From: Alphaproteobacteria bacterium
Lineage (GTDB): Bacteria > Pseudomonadota > Alphaproteobacteria > UBA828
Direction of reading: 5' to 3'
DNA length: 64,000 bases
Assembly: GCA_011523425.1 (NCBI GenBank)
Contig: WTGU01000046.1
Span: 59,534 to 123,533, forward strand
Below, piece by piece: positions 11,858-20,200 of this stretch; position 1 is the stretch's first letter; every line of letters starts with the position of its first letter. The translations under genes were made by a program, and so were the position numbers. The notes below the pieces were generated by a model, which was given only the letters and a program-made list of their open reading frames with translations, searched no databases and was not told the origin of the DNA.

Positions 11858-12985
11858 CTAAGCCGCCGCCATGCTGCCGCCGTGGCGTGCGCGGCGTGTG
11901 AACAGCCGTTCGATCCGGCCGCGGAACATGTGCTCGAGCGCGCCGGAGAAGAGAATCACCAGGCCCTGCAGCACCACCACCATGTCGCGCGTCACGTTGG
12001 GCATGTCGAAGGCGAGCTCGGAGCCGCCCTGGTAGAGCACGCCGAAGAGCAGCGCAGCCAGTAGGATACCCACGGGGTGGTTGCGCCCCATCAGCGCCAC
12101 GGCGATGCCGACGAAGCCGTAGCCCGCCGTGAATTCGAGCAGCAGGCGGTGGTGCACGCCGATGATCTCGTTGACGCCCACGAGTCCGGCGAGCCCGCCC
12201 GAGATCGCCATCGCCAGCATGATCGAGCGCGCCGGCGAGATGCCGCCATAGACCGCGGCCGATTCGTTGTGGCCGACGGCGCGGATCTCGTAGCCCCAGC
12301 GCGTCCGCCAGACGAAGAACCAGAAGAGAACGAGGCAGAGCGCGGCGACCACGATGCTCAGGTTGAGCGACGAACGGCCGATGTCCGAGCCGAAGGCGGC
12401 GAAGATGTCGTGGACGAAGGGGAGCCACGCATTGGGCTCGAAGGTGCGGCTCTCGGCCGCCTGCTGGCCCGGCTTGATGAAGACCTCGACCAGGAGGTAA
12501 GTCATCAGGGCCGCGGCCAGGAAGTTGAACATGATCGTCGTGATGACGATATGGCTGCCGCGCTTCGCCTGCAGCCAGCCGGGGATGAAGGCCCAGAAGG
12601 CGCCGAAGGCCATGGCGCCGGCGATGGCGAGCGGGATCACCACGGGCGCCGGCCAGTGGCCCAGGAAGAGCGCGATCAGCCCGGCGCCGAGCCCGCCCAG
12701 ATAGGCCTGGCCCTCGCCGCCGATATTGAACAGGCCGCAATGGAAGGCGATGGCGACGGCGAGGCCGGTGAAGACGAAATTGGTGGTGTAGTAGAGGGTG
12801 TAGCCGATCGCCTCGGGATAGCCGACGGCGCCGAGCACGAGCAGCCTCAGCGCCTCGAACGGGTTCTCGCCGATGAGCGCGATGATGATGCCGGCGATGA
12901 GGAGCGCGAGTGCGAGGTTAATGAGCGGGACCAGCCCGTGGGTGACCCAGGCCGGCGCCTGGGTCGGCCCGCCGATGCCGTTCAC
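11858..12985 (-). CDS. BMP-type ABC transporter, first permease
   Basis: Inner-membrane permease (YufP/RnsC type) pairing with the next gene. The 375-residue protein has many transmembrane helices, the segment HCGLFNIGGEGQAYLGGLGA (about 80-100) and the cytoplasmic coupling loop YEIRAVGHNESAAVYGGI (about 235-255). The start is GTG at 12985, which overlaps the ATPase stop by 4 bp (GTGA), indicating translational coupling. The C-terminus is Arg-rich and cytoplasmic. Confidence 0.88.
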   Translation of the reverse strand: MNGIGGPTQAPAWVTHGLVPLINLALALLIAGIIIALIGENPFEALRLLVLGAVGYPEAIGYTLYYTTNFVFTGLAVAIAFHCGLFNIGGEGQAYLGGLGAGLIALFLGHWPAPVVIPLAIAGAMAFGAFWAFIPGWLQAKRGSHIVITTIMFNFLAAALMTYLLVEVFIKPGQQAAESRTFEPNAWLPFVHDIFAAFGSDIGRSSLNLSIVVAALCLVLFWFFVWRTRWGYEIRAVGHNESAAVYGGISPARSIMLAMAISGGLAGLVGVNEIIGVHHRLLLEFTAGYGFVGIAVALMGRNHPVGILLAALLFGVLYQGGSELAFDMPNVTRDMVVVLQGLVILFSGALEHMFRGRIERLFTRRARHGGSMAAA

Positions 12986-14583
12986 CCGCCCCGGGCCTCC
13001 GCGTCCGCCGGGCGCTCGCCCGCCATCATCAGCCCGAGCGTCCGCTCGTCCGCCTCGGCCTGCGCGACCTCGCCGACGATCCTGCCGCCGAACATCACCA
13101 GGATGCGATCCGCCAGCGACATGATCTCGTCGAGCTCGACTGAGACCAGCAGGATCGCCTTGCCCGCATCCCGCATGGCCACGAGCTTGCTGTGGATGAA
13201 CTCGATGGCGCCGATATCGACGCCGCGGGTCGGCTGGCCCACCAGCAGCACGTCCGGGCTGCGGCCCATCTCGCGCCCGACCACGATCTTCTGCTGGTTG
13301 CCGCCGGAGAAGTTGGCAGTGCGCAGCTGTGGCAGGGGCGGGCGCACGTCGAAATCCTCCATGGTGCGCCTGACGCCGCCGACCACCGCGCCCCGGCTCA
13401 TCAGGGCGCCCGTGTTGTAGCGCCGCTCGCGGTGGTAGCCGAGGACGCCGCTCTCGGAGGCGTCGAAGGCGGTGACCAGGCCCATGCGCTGGCGGTCTTC
13501 CGGCACATGGCCGAGGCCTGCGCGGCGCATGGCCCGTGCCGCCTCCGCGTGACCGCCGGCAGGCGCCGGCTTGCCGCCCATGGCGATCGTGCCTCCTTCG
13601 CGGGCGAGCGTGCCGGCGAGCGCCTCCAGCAGCTCCGACTGGCCGTTGCCCGCGACGCCGGCGATGCCGACGATCTCGCCGGCGTGGACGGCGAAGCTCA
13701 CGTCGTGGACGCGGAGCACGCCGCTGCGGTCGCGCACCGCGAGGTTCTCGACCTGCAGCATCGCCTGGCCCGGCGCGGCCGCGCCCTTCTCCACGCGCAG
13801 CAGCACGCTCCGGCCCACCATCATCGCGGCGAGCTGCGCGCGGTCGGTCTCGGCTGTGCTCACATGGTCGACCACGCGGCCCGCGCGCATCACCGTCACC
13901 CGGTCGGTCAGCGCCATGATCTCGCGCAGCTTGTGGGTGATCAGGACGATGGTGCGGCCCTGCTCCCTGAGGGCGCGGAGGATGCGGAAGAGGTCGTCGA
14001 CCTCCTGCGGCGTGAGCACGCCCGTAGGCTCGTCCAGGATCAGGATGTCGGCGCCGCGATAGAGCGCCTTGAGGATCTCCACCCGCTGCTGCAGGCCGAC
14101 GGGCAGGTCGCCGACGATGGCGTCGGGGTCGACGTCGAGTCCGTACTCGCGCTCCAGCCGCTCCAGCTCCTGCCGGGCCTCGCTGAGCGTGGAGCGCAGC
14201 AGGTAGCCCTTCTCCACGCCGAGCACCACGTTCTCGAGCACGGTGAAGGTGTCCACGAGCATGAAGTGCTGGTGGACCATGCCGATGCCGTGGGCGATGG
14301 CATCCTCGGGCCCCCTGATCGAGACCGGTTCGCCGCCCACCCTGATCTCGCCGCTGTCGGCCTGGTAGTAGCCGTAGACGATGCTCATCAGGGTGGACTT
14401 GCCGGCGCCGTTCTCGCCGATGATGCCGTGGATCGTGCCGGGGGCGACGGCGACCGACACGTCCTCGTTGGCGTGCACCGGGCCGAACCACTTCTCGACG
14501 CCGACGGTCTCGAGCGCGGGCACACCCTCCCCGCCGGCGGAGCCGCCCCCTGCGGCGGCCCCCCGGTGCTCCTCCCCCGTCAC
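12982..14583 (-). CDS. BMP-type ABC transporter, tandem ATPase
   Basis: Cytoplasmic ATPase with two ABC domains (533 residues), as in nucleoside/ribose importers. Domain 1 has Walker A GENGAGKST and Walker B ILILDEPTGVLTPQE. Domain 2 has a degenerate Walker A region (GVAGNGQSE), the signature FSGGNQQK and LLVGQPTRGVD in place of a canonical Walker B. That loss of the acidic pair in domain 2 is known in this subfamily. A GC-rich inverted repeat lies between this gene and the binding-protein gene (about 14599-14630). Confidence 0.9.
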   Translation of the reverse strand: MTGEEHRGAAAGGGSAGGEGVPALETVGVEKWFGPVHANEDVSVAVAPGTIHGIIGENGAGKSTLMSIVYGYYQADSGEIRVGGEPVSIRGPEDAIAHGIGMVHQHFMLVDTFTVLENVVLGVEKGYLLRSTLSEARQELERLEREYGLDVDPDAIVGDLPVGLQQRVEILKALYRGADILILDEPTGVLTPQEVDDLFRILRALREQGRTIVLITHKLREIMALTDRVTVMRAGRVVDHVSTAETDRAQLAAMMVGRSVLLRVEKGAAAPGQAMLQVENLAVRDRSGVLRVHDVSFAVHAGEIVGIAGVAGNGQSELLEALAGTLAREGGTIAMGGKPAPAGGHAEAARAMRRAGLGHVPEDRQRMGLVTAFDASESGVLGYHRERRYNTGALMSRGAVVGGVRRTMEDFDVRPPLPQLRTANFSGGNQQKIVVGREMGRSPDVLLVGQPTRGVDIGAIEFIHSKLVAMRDAGKAILLVSVELDEIMSLADRILVMFGGRIVGEVAQAEADERTLGLMMAGERPADAEARGG

Positions 14584-14626
14584 GGAGCTCGCGCCTCGGT
14601 AGCCGGCCGGCGCCGGCGCCCGCGCG

Positions 14627-15616
14627 CTACTGCGCCATGTAGTCGGTCACCTGGATCGTGCCGGCGATGATGTCCTGGCGCGCCTGCTCGATTGCCCCCT
14701 CCATCTCGTCCGAGACGAGGCTGCGATTGTGTTCGTCGAGCGCCCAGCCGACGCCGTCCTCCGCGAGGCCGAGTACCTGGATGCCGCCCTGCCAGGTGCC
14801 GTCCTGGGCGGCCGAGAAGGACTCGTAGACCGCCACGTCGACGCGCTTGATCATCGAGGTCAGCATGGTGCCGGGGTGGATGTAGTTCTGGTTGCTGTCC
14901 ACGCCGATGGCGAGCTTGCCGGCGTCCTTCGCGGCCTGGTAGACGCCGATGCCGGTGCCGCCGGCGGCGGCGTAGACCACGTCCGCGCCCCGGTCGAACT
15001 GGCTGCGGGCGAGCTCGCCGCCCTTGGTCGGGTCGTTCCAGGCAGCCGGGGTCGTGCCGGTCATGTTCTGGAAGATCTCGATGTCGGGATTGACGTGCTG
15101 CGCGCCCTCCACGTAGCCGAGCGCGAACTTGCGGATGAGCGGAATGTCCATCCCGCCGACGAAGCCGACCTTGCCCGTCTCGGACGCCATCGCCGCCGCC
15201 ATGCCGACCAGGAACGAGCCCTCATGCTCCTTGAAGATCACCGACTGCACGTTGGGCAGGTCCACCACCATGTCGATCAGGGTGAACTTGGTCTCGGGGA
15301 ACTCCTGCGCCACCGTCTCGACGGCGGCGGCCTGGGCGAAGCCCATCGCCACCACTACCTGCGCGCCGCGCCGCGCCATGTTGCGGAGCGCCTGCTCGCG
15401 CATGGAGGGGTTCGTGACCTCGAAGTCGCGGTACTGGACGCCGGTGTCCGCCTTGAACCGCTCGGCGCCGTTGAAGGCGGCCTCGTTGAACGACTTGTCG
15501 AACTTGCCGCCCATGTCGAAGACGACGGCCGGCGTGAAGTCTTCGGCCTGGACCTGCGTCATGCTGGCCACGGCGATGCCGACCGCGGCAAGCGCGGCGA
15601 CGATGACTCGTTTCAT
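14627..15616 (-). CDS. BMP family (nucleoside-type) substrate-binding protein
   Basis: Periplasmic binding protein of the BMP/PnrA family; relatives bind purine nucleosides or related ligands. The 329-residue product begins with a clear Sec signal peptide (about 1-24, cleavage after VQA) and then TPAVVFDMGGKFDKSFNEAA, where the family has its conserved D-G/S-FN ligand pocket. It heads the four-gene importer operon. The ligand cannot be fixed from sequence alone. Confidence 0.9.
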   Translation of the reverse strand: MKRVIVAALAAVGIAVASMTQVQAEDFTPAVVFDMGGKFDKSFNEAAFNGAERFKADTGVQYRDFEVTNPSMREQALRNMARRGAQVVVAMGFAQAAAVETVAQEFPETKFTLIDMVVDLPNVQSVIFKEHEGSFLVGMAAAMASETGKVGFVGGMDIPLIRKFALGYVEGAQHVNPDIEIFQNMTGTTPAAWNDPTKGGELARSQFDRGADVVYAAAGGTGIGVYQAAKDAGKLAIGVDSNQNYIHPGTMLTSMIKRVDVAVYESFSAAQDGTWQGGIQVLGLAEDGVGWALDEHNRSLVSDEMEGAIEQARQDIIAGTIQVTDYMAQ

Positions 15617-15693
15617 GAGGAAGTCTCCCTTGGGTACGCAGCGAGGGTGGGTCGAGCTTAGCCGAGGCGCGCTCGGATGTCTGTGGTCCGCGC

Positions 15694-16224
<531 letters not shown>

Positions 16225-16282
16225 GGTTCATCTCCCGTTGGCGACCACGCATGTGGCCGACGCTAGTGTGCTTGCTGCTCCA

Positions 16283-16978
16283 TCAATACGGTCTTTTCGC
16301 CTGACTTGGGAGTCGGGATGGCGTGTCGGCGGCGGCGACCGCGGCCATGAAGGCGGCGAGCCGGGCCGGATCGAGGGCGCCATCCGTGCGCACGCCGGTG
16401 CAGAGATCGACGCCATAGGGGCGGACCCGGCGGATCGCTTCGGCCACGTTCTCTGCCCTGAGCCCGCCGGCGAGGAACACCGGGCAGGGCGATGCCGCCA
16501 CGATGCGCCGGCTGAGCGCCCAGTCGTGCACGCGTCCGGTACCGCCCAGCTCCTTTACCGCGCGCGTCGGGTCGCCGGAATCGAGCAGCAGCCCGTCGAC
16601 CGTGGTGGCGATGCGCGCGGCCTCCGCCACGCTCTCCTCGCCGCGCACGTGGATCACCTGCACCAGCCTCACGCCGGGCATGGCCTCCTTCAGCGCCGGG
16701 TAGGCGGCCGTCGCGAGCGCATCGCAGAGCTGGACGGTGTTGACGCCGCAGCGGCGCTGCTGGGCGACGATGGCGCCCGCCTCGGTCTCCGAGGTGAGCA
16801 GGAAGGTGCCGACGGCAGGCGGCACCGTGGCGGCGATCTCTGCGATCAGCGCCTCGGCGATCACGCCCGGCCCGCTCGGCATCGCCGACACCAGCCCGAG
16901 CGCGTCGGCGCCGGCGGCGACGGCGGCCTCGGCCTCCGCCCGGCTCGAGATGCAGCAGATCTTGATCCGCGTGCGCAT
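16283..16978 (-). CDS. Divergent phosphoribosylanthranilate isomerase-like protein
   Basis: TIM-barrel protein of the TrpF family (231 residues). It keeps the N-terminal catalytic cysteine context (KICCIS in place of KICGI), an aspartate in VDGLLLDSG at the general-acid position, the HDW motif, and LAGGLRAENV. The usual substrate loop is altered (GLVSAMPSGPGVI), and the phosphate-site segment is GVDLCTGVRTDG rather than the usual GVDVSSGVE. There are no trp genes beside it. It may be an isomerase for another substrate. The ATG at 16978 is chosen; the longer open frame upstream runs into a palindromic repeat. Confidence 0.72.
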   Translation of the reverse strand: MRTRIKICCISSRAEAEAAVAAGADALGLVSAMPSGPGVIAEALIAEIAATVPPAVGTFLLTSETEAGAIVAQQRRCGVNTVQLCDALATAAYPALKEAMPGVRLVQVIHVRGEESVAEAARIATTVDGLLLDSGDPTRAVKELGGTGRVHDWALSRRIVAASPCPVFLAGGLRAENVAEAIRRVRPYGVDLCTGVRTDGALDPARLAAFMAAVAAADTPSRLPSQAKRPY

Positions 16979-17006
16979 CGGCGGAGGTGGGCCGGACACC
17001 CCCCTC

Positions 17007-17099
17007 GTCATGCCCGGACTTGTTCCGGGCATCTCGTTCCGCCGGACCCGTCGAAAATTGAACAAACACGTGGATGGCCGGGACAAGCCCGGCCATGAC
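17007..17099. repeat. Palindromic intergenic repeat (alphaproteobacterial GTCATGCCCGG type)
   Basis: Two related arms, each itself palindromic, face each other: GTCATGCCCGGACTTGTTCC with its complement (17007-17033), and GGATGGCCGGGACAAGCCC with its complement (17072-17099). The outer ends GTCATG and CATGAC are inverted. Read on the minus strand the element encodes the spurious peptide MPGTSPGMT, seen widely in alphaproteobacterial annotations. It lies between the TrpF-like and luciferase-like genes. Confidence 0.75.
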
Positions 17100-17146
17100 G
17101 TGTGGGGGTCATCGTCCACATGGACGGATGCTTCTCGTGCTGGACG

Positions 17147-18259
17147 CTAGGCCGCCGCCCGGTCGCCGAGGGCGCGCCTCAGCCTCGGCATCACCTCCTC
17201 GGCCACGAGGCGCATGGAGTTGAGCTGGTGCGCCTTGTGGGTCTCGTTCAGGCAGTCGGTCGCCGTCATCAGAATGGTGCCGAAGGGCCCCACGTCCTCG
17301 CGCAGCGCGAGGATCTGTTCGGCGACCGAGTCCGGATCGCCGGCGATCGAGAAGGCGTCGCAGGCATAGGCCGGAGTCACGTCCTCGTCCGCCATCTCGG
17401 GCCCGCTCTTCATGATGGCGTGGAAGGCGGCGCGCCGGACGAGCGTCACCAGGTAGCCGTAGTAGTGGGCGAACGGGCCCTCTGGATCGCGCACATAGGC
17501 CTTGGCCCAGGCGTCGTCGTCTGCAACGAAGATCGAGCGGGCGACGCGCCAGTCGGCCGGTCCCGGCTCACGGCCGCTCCGCGCGCAGCCGTCGACGAAT
17601 CCCTGCCAGTGGTTCCTGATGGTGGAGACCGGCACGAAGTTGGCCGAGATCACGCCCCAGCCGCGCGCCGCAGCAGAGCTCACGCCGCCGGATTCCGGGC
17701 TCATGGCAGACGCGACCAGCGGCGGATGCGGCTTCTGATAGGGCTTGATCATGGCGCCCACGCCGAGGTCGGGCCAGTGGTAGTCCTCGAGCCTGAGGGT
17801 CCAGTACTTGCCCCTGATGTCGTAGGGCGGATCGGTCGACCAGAGCTTTAGCACCGTCTCGATGGCTTCCCCCGCCATCTCGCGGCGGACCTGCAGGTCG
17901 GTCACGCCGAACATCTCGAAGTCGCTGACGAGGCCGCCGGGGCTGACGCCGAGGATCAGCCGCCCGTCGCTGAGGTGATCCAGCAGGGCCGCGTGGGCGG
18001 CGGTCTGCACCGGATGGCGCTGAGGCAGGTTGACCACGCCGGTGCCGAGCTTCATGTGCGTGGTCCGCGCGATCAGGTTGGAGAGGAACATGAACGGACA
18101 GGTCACCGGCTCGCTCAGCGTGGTGTAGTGCTCGCCGATCCAGAACTCGTCGAAGCCGAGGCGGTCGCAGGCGACCGCGACCTCCACGTCCTCCTTCAGC
18201 ACCGTGTGGGTATCCCGCCGGTGGTCGTTCACCGGCATCATGAACATGCCGAGCTTCAT
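17147..18259 (-). CDS. LLM class flavin-dependent oxidoreductase
   Basis: Bacterial luciferase-like monooxygenase using reduced FMN/F420-type flavin. The 370-residue TIM-barrel protein shows the family pattern: FDEFWIGEHYTT (about 35-46), KLGTGVVNLPQRHPVQTA (about 72-89) and DHLSDGRLILGVSPGG (about 97-112). The substrate is unknown. The start is ATG at 18259 (MKLGMFMMPV), where homology begins; 12 codons of open frame upstream are probably untranslated. The repeat element lies just downstream. Confidence 0.85.
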   Translation of the reverse strand: MKLGMFMMPVNDHRRDTHTVLKEDVEVAVACDRLGFDEFWIGEHYTTLSEPVTCPFMFLSNLIARTTHMKLGTGVVNLPQRHPVQTAAHAALLDHLSDGRLILGVSPGGLVSDFEMFGVTDLQVRREMAGEAIETVLKLWSTDPPYDIRGKYWTLRLEDYHWPDLGVGAMIKPYQKPHPPLVASAMSPESGGVSSAAARGWGVISANFVPVSTIRNHWQGFVDGCARSGREPGPADWRVARSIFVADDDAWAKAYVRDPEGPFAHYYGYLVTLVRRAAFHAIMKSGPEMADEDVTPAYACDAFSIAGDPDSVAEQILALREDVGPFGTILMTATDCLNETHKAHQLNSMRLVAEEVMPRLRRALGDRAAA

Positions 18260-18353
18260 GCCGCCCCCTCTCCGGACCGGGCCGGACTGAAACACGGACC
18301 GGCGGTGCGGGGCAAGCGTCGGCCCCGGCGCGGCCGGCGCGACCGGCGCTGAC

Positions 18354-19391
18354 TCAACACCCTTCGATCGTGCCGCCGGCCTCGCGCCAAGAGGCGATGC
18401 CGCCGATCATGTGGCAGACATTGCCGATGCCGCCCTGGCGCGAGGTCTCGACCGCCATCGCCGAGCGCTCGCCGAAGGCGCAGTAGTAGACGAGCCGGTG
18501 CCCAGGGCGGGCGGCCAGCGCGCGCAGCACGCCGCCTGGGCCGATCATGTCCGCCAGTCCGCCGTAGGGCGCGTGGATGGAGCCGGGGATCGCCCCCTCG
18601 CGCTCGCGCTCGCCGGTCTCCCGCAGGTCGACGAGGATGTCGTCGGGCCGGTGGCCCTGCATGACCTCGTCCGCGCTCAGCGCGCACTCGGGGTGCGCGT
18701 CGTCCGCCTGGCCGCGGCCGACGCGTAGGTTGGCCGGCACCGCCACGTCCATCATCTTCGGGTTGGCAAGGTCCAGCGCATTCATCAGCGCCGCATAGTC
18801 GGTGGCCGAGGCGACCTGGAGGCGGGGATTGAAGCGCCGCTCCTCGCCGATGGTGCTCACCGTGTCGCCCTTGTAGTCGTGGCCGGGATAGACCAGCGTC
18901 TCGTCGGGCAGCGTCAGCAGCTTGCCGAAGAGCGAATCGTACTGCTGCAGGGCATCGCCGTTCTGGAAGTCGGTGCGTCCGGTGCCCCGGATCAGCAGCG
19001 TGTCGCCGGTGAACACGCGGTCCTCCATGACGAAGCTGTAGGATTCGGCCGTGTGGCCGGGGGTGTGCAGCGCGCGCAGGCTGATGCCGTCGACCGCCAC
19101 CTCGTCGCCGTCGCCGACGCGCATGGAGACCACGTCCACCGGCGCCTCGCGGCCCATCACGGTGACGCAACGCGTGCGGTCGCGGAGCTCCGCCATGCCG
19201 CTGATGTGGTCGGCATGGACGTGGGTGTCCACGACCTTGGCGAGCGTCAGCCCGAGCTCGTCGAGCAGGGTGAGATAGCGCTCCACCTGCTCCTGCACCG
19301 GGTCGATGATGAGGGCCTCGCCGCCGGCGCGGCCGCCGAGCAGGTAGGTGTAGGTCCCCGAGATCTGGTGATAGAGCTGGCGAAAGATCAT
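18354..19391 (-). CDS. Persulfide dioxygenase-like MBL hydrolase fused to rhodanese
   Basis: Probable glutathione persulfide dioxygenase (ETHE1-type) with a C-terminal sulfurtransferase domain, linked to sulfide oxidation and detoxification. The 345-residue product has the metallo-beta-lactamase motif HVHADH (His57, His59, Asp61, His62), TPGH and GDTLLIRGTGRTDF, and YPGHDY at the last metal ligand. A rhodanese domain (about 245-340) carries the active-site cysteine (Cys304) in YYCAFGERS. Fusions of this kind are known in Proteobacteria. No other sulfur genes are adjacent. Confidence 0.87.
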   Translation of the reverse strand: MIFRQLYHQISGTYTYLLGGRAGGEALIIDPVQEQVERYLTLLDELGLTLAKVVDTHVHADHISGMAELRDRTRCVTVMGREAPVDVVSMRVGDGDEVAVDGISLRALHTPGHTAESYSFVMEDRVFTGDTLLIRGTGRTDFQNGDALQQYDSLFGKLLTLPDETLVYPGHDYKGDTVSTIGEERRFNPRLQVASATDYAALMNALDLANPKMMDVAVPANLRVGRGQADDAHPECALSADEVMQGHRPDDILVDLRETGEREREGAIPGSIHAPYGGLADMIGPGGVLRALAARPGHRLVYYCAFGERSAMAVETSRQGGIGNVCHMIGGIASWREAGGTIEGC

Positions 19392-19484
19392 CGCCCGTCA
19401 TCCGCCGGTCGAATCGTCCGCTCCATTGTAAGGCCTGGGTGCATCCTCGGACCACCGGGGAGCGGCCGGCGGCGAAGGCCGCCG

Positions 19485-20129
19485 CTACCGCCGTTCCCCG
19501 CTCTTGCGCCAGACCGTCGCCAGCCAGGGCTGCTCGGCGCGGGGGCGTCCGGGCGGCCGGTAGTAGTGGTGGAGCTCGGTGAAGCCGGCGCCCGTGACGA
19601 GCGCCCGCCAGGTCTCGAGGTCCCAGAAGCAGCCGTAGCGGCCGCCGACCCAGCCTTCCTCGTTGGCGCCGCGCGGGTTCGAGCAGAAGAGCACGCCGCC
19701 GGGCTTCAGCGCCGCCGCGAGATCGGCCAGGACGCGCGCGATCTGGCTGCTCGGCACGTGGAAGAGCGCGGCGTTGGCGAAGATCCCGTCGAAGCGGGCG
19801 TGCGGCAGGTCGAGGGCGAGGAAATCCTGGTGCAGCACCGGGCAGTCGCTCTCGGCCCGTGCCAGCGCCACCAGCGCGCCTGCGCCGTCGAGCCCCGTCA
19901 CGTCGTGGCCGAGGGCCGCGAAGGCGCGCAGGTCCCGGCCCGGGCCGCAGCCGAGATCGAGGATCGAATAGGGCGCTTCGCCCTCGATCGCGTCGAGCAG
20001 CGCCGCGATGTTCTGGCTCACGTCGTGGTCGGCCGTGCCGAGGCGGTATGCATCCGCCATGCGGTCATATTCCGCCAGCGTGATGGCGGCAGCCTCCCTG
20101 GCCTCCTCGTCTCTCGAAGATCTGTTCAT
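19485..20129 (-). CDS. Class I SAM-dependent methyltransferase
   Basis: The 214-residue protein has the Rossmann-type motif I ILDLGCGPGRDL (about residues 56-67), the acidic end of strand 2 (VTGLDGAG) and motif III-like LKPGGVLFCSNPRG. The substrate is unknown; such small standalone enzymes act on diverse small molecules. It is divergent from the AceE-like gene, with a 71-bp spacer that could carry both promoters. Confidence 0.8.
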   Translation of the reverse strand: MNRSSRDEEAREAAAITLAEYDRMADAYRLGTADHDVSQNIAALLDAIEGEAPYSILDLGCGPGRDLRAFAALGHDVTGLDGAGALVALARAESDCPVLHQDFLALDLPHARFDGIFANAALFHVPSSQIARVLADLAAALKPGGVLFCSNPRGANEEGWVGGRYGCFWDLETWRALVTGAGFTELHHYYRPPGRPRAEQPWLATVWRKSGERR

Positions 20130-20200
20130 CTAATCAACGGCTTGGCGTCGCGATGGCCGGAGCGGCGGGACTGCGCTAGACTCAGGGGAAGGGAGGCCGC

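Noticed and set aside
12982..14583. Inactivated ATPase in the BMP-type importer because of VGQPT in place of Walker B
   Set aside because: This substitution in the second ABC domain is normal for the nucleoside-type subfamily, so it is not evidence of decay.
16979..17119. N-terminal extension of the TrpF-like protein
   Set aside because: The extension is encoded by the palindromic repeat, and homology begins at ATG 16978.
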